Of a DNA stretch of 64,000 bases, positions 60,593 through 64,000 are shown piece after piece (position 1 is the first letter of the stretch; every line of letters starts with the position of its first letter). The notes below the pieces were generated by a model. That model had not been told where the DNA came from. It was given only the letters and a program-made list of their open reading frames with translations, and did no database searches. This stretch comes from Pseudomonas putida. Lineage in GTDB: Bacteria; Pseudomonadota; Gammaproteobacteria; Pseudomonadales; Pseudomonadaceae. The stretch lies in NCBI RefSeq assembly GCF_016406145.1, contig NZ_CP066306.1, forward strand, positions 3,410,001 through 3,474,000, given 5' to 3'. Both the position numbers and the translations under genes were made by a program.

Positions 60593-60678
60593 TGCATTTG
60601 AAGGGAGACCATTAGCATCTACCCAAAAAGCAGCGGGCCAATTTATTCTTTGCAATAGAACCAGCCTAATGGGAGGTA

Positions 60679-61593
60679 ATGGCAGTGGATGATAGGGACG
60701 AAGAGCTGACGCGTCTGAGGGCCGAGCTGGCATCAACCATGCATCGTTATGCTCCCACCTATGGCGTGTTTCAGACGGGAATTGCTCCGCTGCATTTCAT
60801 ACGCAGTGATACTCCAACCGACGTGATCCATACTGTCCATAAGCCGGGGCTATGCATCGTTGTGCAGGGCCGTAAACAGGTGCAGTTGTGGGAAGAAAGC
60901 TATGTCTACGACCCTTTGAACTATCTGGTCGTCTCGGTAACCCTGCCTCTAGCGGGTCAAGTGACAGAGGCATCCTCAGAACAGCCCTATTTCTGCATCC
61001 GCCTGGATATCGATCCGGCAGAAATCGCTCAGCTGATCGCAGACGTCAGCCCTGTCGGCGTGCCGAGCCAACACCCCCACCGAGGGCTATATCTGGATAA
61101 GATCGATAGCTCCTTGCTCGATGCAATGCTGCGATTGGTACGTCTGTTGGATGTGCCATCGGATATCCCAACGTTGGCGCCGCTAGCACTAAGAGAAATT
61201 TTCTACCGACTGCTCAAAGGCCAGCAGGGTCAGCGTTTACATGAGATAGCCATAACCGATAGCCAGACCCATCGCGTCACTCGGGCCATTGAATGGCTGA
61301 ACAACAATTATGCACAGCCGTTGCACATTGATGAGCTAGCGAGCTATGTCAATCTGAGTAACTCGACGCTTCACCATCGATTCAAGGCTGTCACCGCAAT
61401 GAGTCCTTTGCAGTATCAAAAACAACTTCGCCTGCAGCATGCACGCAGGTTGATGATCTCAGAGGGTCTGGATGTATCTACAGCCGGGTTCAATGTGGGC
61501 TATGAAAGTCTCTCACAGTTCAGCCGTGAATACAGCCGGATGTTTGGGGCCCCACCGAGCCGAGATATCGCGAAGCTTCGCTCTCTCGGGTAA
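60679..61593 (+). CDS. AraC-family regulator
   Basis: 304 residues. GGGAGG lies only two bases before the ATG; a GTG two codons in has better spacing and may be the real start. N-terminal AraC_N domain ('VIHTVHKPGLCIVVQGRKQV', 'NYLVVSVTLPLAGQVTEASS') and C-terminal AraC helix-turn-helix ('MSPLQYQKQLRLQHARRLMI'). The same architecture as the gene at 3107. No divergent target is adjacent. Confidence 0.87.
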   Translation: MAVDDRDEELTRLRAELASTMHRYAPTYGVFQTGIAPLHFIRSDTPTDVIHTVHKPGLCIVVQGRKQVQLWEESYVYDPLNYLVVSVTLPLAGQVTEASSEQPYFCIRLDIDPAEIAQLIADVSPVGVPSQHPHRGLYLDKIDSSLLDAMLRLVRLLDVPSDIPTLAPLALREIFYRLLKGQQGQRLHEIAITDSQTHRVTRAIEWLNNNYAQPLHIDELASYVNLSNSTLHHRFKAVTAMSPLQYQKQLRLQHARRLMISEGLDVSTAGFNVGYESLSQFSREYSRMFGAPPSRDIAKLRSLG

Positions 61594-61672
61594 GGTGCTA
61601 CTGAAGGCTTGGCTAAAACAACCCTAATGGCGGACGCCGAACATAAGGCGCTGCCGCACCTTTTCGGCCGCT

Positions 61673-61724
61673 ATGGGTCGACAGCGGTCAGTCGCGACCG
61701 ACTGCAGTCGACCCGTAGCAGACA
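61673..61724. repeat. Dispersed imperfect palindrome, copy 6
   Basis: ATGGGTCGACAGCGGTCAGT, CGCGACCGACTGCAG, TCGACCCGTAGCAGAC. Arms GGGTCGACAG and CTGCAGTCGACCC pair with a small bulge. Directly followed by an IS66 tnpA relic, as is copy 2. Confidence 0.7.
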
Positions 61725-61732
61725 TCTGTAAC

Positions 61733-61897
61733 CGGGTAGGCGTACGGCGAACTCCAGTTTCGCCACTAGCCACGGCATCAATGCCAACGTCATCCTTAAC
61801 TGGGTACCGCTCTACCGAAAGCAGCCGGCGGCAACGCTTCCTGCTTTCATCCCGCCAAAAGCGCAAGCGTTGCAGTTGCAGCCCCAGGTCGAGGCGA
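61733..61897 (+). mobile_element. IS66-type tnpA remnant, copy 2
   Basis: Reads 'GINANVILNWVPLYRKQPAA' and 'TLPAFIPPKAQALQLQPQVE', like the relic at 32587 but with 12 bp more on the left. At 61898-61902 it passes directly into the GNAT start region. Confidence 0.7.
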
Positions 61898-61902
61898 CGA
61901 GC

Positions 61903-61967
61903 CGTGACATTCCATGCCGGGACCTCAATCCTGAAGAATTACAGCTTAGCGCATCGCAATGTGCCCT
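61903..61967. repeat. Copy of the GNAT start/promoter region (33201-33265)
   Basis: CGTGACATTCCATGCCGGGA continuing to GCGCATCGCAATGTGCC repeats 33201-33265 with three mismatches or so. Only the first few codons of the acetyltransferase are kept; the coding remainder (about 435 bp) is absent here. Confidence 0.75.
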
Positions 61968-62088
61968 CCCCAAGCTATGGTGGTAACTGCCGTTTGACAG
62001 ACGCCACATCAGTCCCGACTCATCCTGTCATTTGCCAAAGCTTGGGGCAGGGTCGATACCACTGACATCCATGCCAAAGGAGGCACCT

Positions 62089-63222
62089 ATGTCTACGCTT
62101 TATCCCAGTATTGATCCTGAGGGGCTGGTCGAGTACTCGGTGGTCTACACCGACCGCTCGCTCAATCACATGTCACAGGCATTTCAAGGCGTGATGAAAA
62201 ACATTTCCAGGACCCTGAAACAGGTCTACAACGCCCAGGCTGTTGCGGTGGTACCAGGGAGCGGCACATTCGGCATGGAAGCGGTGGCACGGCAGTTTGC
62301 CACCGGCCAGCAATGCTTGGTGATACGCAACGGCTGGTTCAGTTATCGCTGGAGCCAGATCCTTGATATGGGCAACATTCCGGCAGCCACAACGGTGCTG
62401 AAAGCCCGACCGATAGACACGGGTCGCCAAGCGGCTTACGCCCCACCCCCTCTTGACGAAGTCCTGGCAGCCATCAAGGCGCAGAAGCCGCAGATGGTCT
62501 TCGCCCCCCACGTTGAAACCTCATCGGGGATTATCCTGCCCGACGAATACGTCCGGGCCGTCGGCGACGCCGTGCATGAAGTGGGTGGCTTGTTCGTGCT
62601 GGACTGCATCGCCTCCGGCACGCTTTGGGTTGATATGCAGAAATGTGCAGTGGACTTGCTGATCAGCGCACCGCAGAAAGGCTGGAGCGCCTCCCCTTGC
62701 TGTGCCCTGGTGATGTTCAGCGCGTTGGCACTGGAGCGCATGGAGCAGACGCGTAGCAGCAGCTTTGCCTGCGACCTGAAAAAGTGGCTTCAGATCATGC
62801 AGGCCTACGAACAGGGCGGGCATGCCTACCATGCGACCATGCCCAGCGACTCGCTCGCGCGATTCAACGACGTGATGAACGAGATGCAGGCCTACGGTTT
62901 CGATAAGGTCCGCGGCGAACAACAGGCTCTGGGCGATCGGGTACGCACCATGTTGACCCGCAAAGGCATCAAAAGCGTGGCTGCTGCCGGTTTTCAGGCC
63001 CCTGGCGTAGTGGTGAGCTACACCGACGATGCGGGTATCAAGACCGGTAAGAAATTTGCCGACCACGGCCTACAGATCGCCGCCGGGGTACCGTTGCAAT
63101 GCGACGAGCCCGCCGATTTCCAGACCTTCCGCATCGGTCTGTTCGGGCTCGAAAAACTACACAATATCGAGCGCACGGTCAGCACCCTCGAGCAGGCGAT
63201 CAACGAAGTGATGGCGACCTAA
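62089..63222 (+). CDS. Class V PLP aminotransferase (alanine-glyoxylate type)
   Basis: 377 residues starting at the ATG preceded by AAAGGAGG. PLP lysine K197 in 'SAPQKGWSASP', D172 in 'VLDCIASGT', and 'VVPGSGTFGMEAVARQF' for cofactor phosphate. It belongs to the alanine-glyoxylate/serine-pyruvate/aminoethylphosphonate transaminase group; the sequence alone does not fix the amino donor. No phosphonate genes are nearby. A small CACCTG-TCG-CAGGTG hairpin follows the stop. Confidence 0.85.
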   Translation: MSTLYPSIDPEGLVEYSVVYTDRSLNHMSQAFQGVMKNISRTLKQVYNAQAVAVVPGSGTFGMEAVARQFATGQQCLVIRNGWFSYRWSQILDMGNIPAATTVLKARPIDTGRQAAYAPPPLDEVLAAIKAQKPQMVFAPHVETSSGIILPDEYVRAVGDAVHEVGGLFVLDCIASGTLWVDMQKCAVDLLISAPQKGWSASPCCALVMFSALALERMEQTRSSSFACDLKKWLQIMQAYEQGGHAYHATMPSDSLARFNDVMNEMQAYGFDKVRGEQQALGDRVRTMLTRKGIKSVAAAGFQAPGVVVSYTDDAGIKTGKKFADHGLQIAAGVPLQCDEPADFQTFRIGLFGLEKLHNIERTVSTLEQAINEVMAT

Positions 63223-63282
63223 ACCATCATCCTGGCCGCAGCACCTGTCGCAGGTGAATTTGCCCCCAAGGCGCGCCCCCTT

Positions 63283-64000
63283 TCAAGGCGCGCCGAACAG
63301 CATCGTCCAGTACACACCCTCATCGCTACGCGAGTTCGCGGCAAAAGCAGCACCTACATGGGTAAACATCGGGTTCATCAGGTTGGCGCAATGCCCGGGG
63401 CTGGCGAGCCAGCCTGCCATCGCCTTGCTTGCAGCCCCCTGCCCGGCGGCAATGTTCTCGCCGATCTGGCGGCCACGGTACCCGGCATCGCGCGCTCGAT
63501 CTGCCGGTAGATCGCCGTTAGGGTCACGGTGCGCGAAGAAATTGGCGTTGGCCATCGCACGACTGTGTCTCTGCGCCGCCGCGCCCAGAGCGGTATTCCA
63601 GGCCAACGGACGTGCAGCGGCGAAGCGCTGGCGGCCACACCAGCGCGGCTTCGCCCGTGCTGCGTTGGCCTGTGCCAGCAACGCTTTGCTAACGGATTGC
63701 CCATTGCCGAGCTGGGCATCGAGCAAGGGACGCGCCAACACTACCCGCCACACGTTCCGGTCGCGACTGATACCAATATCGGCAAATTGACTATCGAGCA
63801 AGGCAGCACAGTAATCGCTGCGTAGCATGTCAAAGGCCTCCTCGGCATCTCGGGCACCGACCAGACGGATGGCTCGCACCTTCACCGCCTGGTAGCCGAC
63901 AGCCTTCAACTCTTCCCGCAAACCACCGCCGTAACCGACCGGCAACGCCAGCTTCGACTTTAACGCCAGCGGCGTCGATATCTGAACCAGGTGTCTCTCA
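63283..64000 (-). CDS. CAP-superfamily (SCP/PR1-like) protein, 5' end outside the window
   Basis: The frame is open to the right edge, so the N-terminus, probably with a signal peptide, is missing. The C-terminal CAP domain (last about 130 residues) has 'AAAQRHSRAMANANFFAHRD', 'IGENIAAGQGAASKAMAGWL' and 'SPGHCANLMNPMFTHVGAAF'; the His and Glu residues line the CAP cavity. Before it lies a variable region of about 100 residues. Bacterial CAP proteins are secreted and of unknown activity. The stop overlaps a GGCGCGCC repeat pair (63270-63294) that could form a terminator. Confidence 0.82.
   Translation of the reverse strand, partial: ERHLVQISTPLALKSKLALPVGYGGGLREELKAVGYQAVKVRAIRLVGARDAEEAFDMLRSDYCAALLDSQFADIGISRDRNVWRVVLARPLLDAQLGNGQSVSKALLAQANAARAKPRWCGRQRFAAARPLAWNTALGAAAQRHSRAMANANFFAHRDPNGDLPADRARDAGYRGRQIGENIAAGQGAASKAMAGWLASPGHCANLMNPMFTHVGAAFAANSRSDEGVYWTMLFGAP

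Noticed and set aside
1..64000. CRISPR array, tRNA, rRNA, integrase or prophage genes
   Set aside because: None were found on reading both strands; repeats present are REPs and dispersed palindromes, not regularly spaced arrays.

Overview
The window looks like a chromosome of a Pseudomonas putida-group bacterium. It is GC-rich and carries P. putida-type REP hairpins (GGGGCCGC-TT-GCGGCCC followed by a CGCCGGCAAG arm). It also has typical pseudomonad genes: an LpxO lipid A hydroxylase, a DUF2790 protein, an OprD-family porin, a cyanase operon, YghU and several MocR/LysR/AraC regulators. No rRNA, tRNA, CRISPR array or intact insertion sequence was found. All identifications come from reading translations and motifs; no database search was run.

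Layout. 1-10.4 kb is mostly housekeeping or core-like: LysE fragment, SotB, zinc alcohol dehydrogenase with divergent AraC, TetR with quinone reductase, ThpR, LpxO, GNAT, YghU, amidase. 10.4-11.5 kb is a graveyard of three truncated genes (chemoreceptor, proC, LysR) ending in a REP. 11.6-21.5 kb holds a ProQ/FinO protein, a MocR/EamA pair, a cupin plus double carboxymuconolactone-decarboxylase lipoprotein, and the cynTS/cynR locus. 21.6-26.3 kb holds two almost identical DUF1348 genes with a TetR regulator, a secreted esterase, an IS5-type transposase relic and a Met-rich exported protein.

26.5-27.6 kb and 49.1-50.3 kb are two copies of one 1.1-kb block. Each encodes two small Pseudomonas proteins behind a long structured leader. 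The proteins are practically identical (one substitution in the first, none in the second). The leader stems have changed in a compensating way, and one inverted segment can pair either with an upstream segment or with the ribosome-binding region. This is the most unusual feature of the window.

28.6-33.3 kb holds two AhpD-like proteins, an azoreductase-like flavoprotein, a MocR regulator and two acetyltransferases. 33.3-42.9 kb is a divergent sugar-acid catabolic locus: LysR, alpha-ketoglutarate semialdehyde dehydrogenase, transporter and hydroxyacid dehydrogenase on the minus strand; an XylX-type dehydratase, MHS transporter and XylD-type dehydratase on the plus strand. It fits oxidative (Weimberg-type) use of D-xylonate or a related pentonate. 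43.0-48.8 kb is an aromatic-acid locus: MarR, VanB-like reductase, VanA-like Rieske oxygenase, a fragment of formaldehyde dehydrogenase, AAHS transporter and OprD porin. It suggests uptake and O-demethylation of a methoxylated aromatic acid.

50.5-52.8 kb holds two proteins of unknown function, one an AT-rich coiled-coil membrane protein. 53-60 kb groups small redox genes (two SDRs, flavin reductase, NTF2-like, DoxX, quinone-oxidoreductase type, Atu4866-like) with LysR and AraC regulators. 60-64 kb holds a secreted protein with tandem 13-residue repeats, an AraC regulator, a class V aminotransferase and a CAP-domain protein cut by the window edge. A dispersed imperfect palindrome of about 52 bp occurs six times between 28 and 62 kb, often beside rearrangement junctions.
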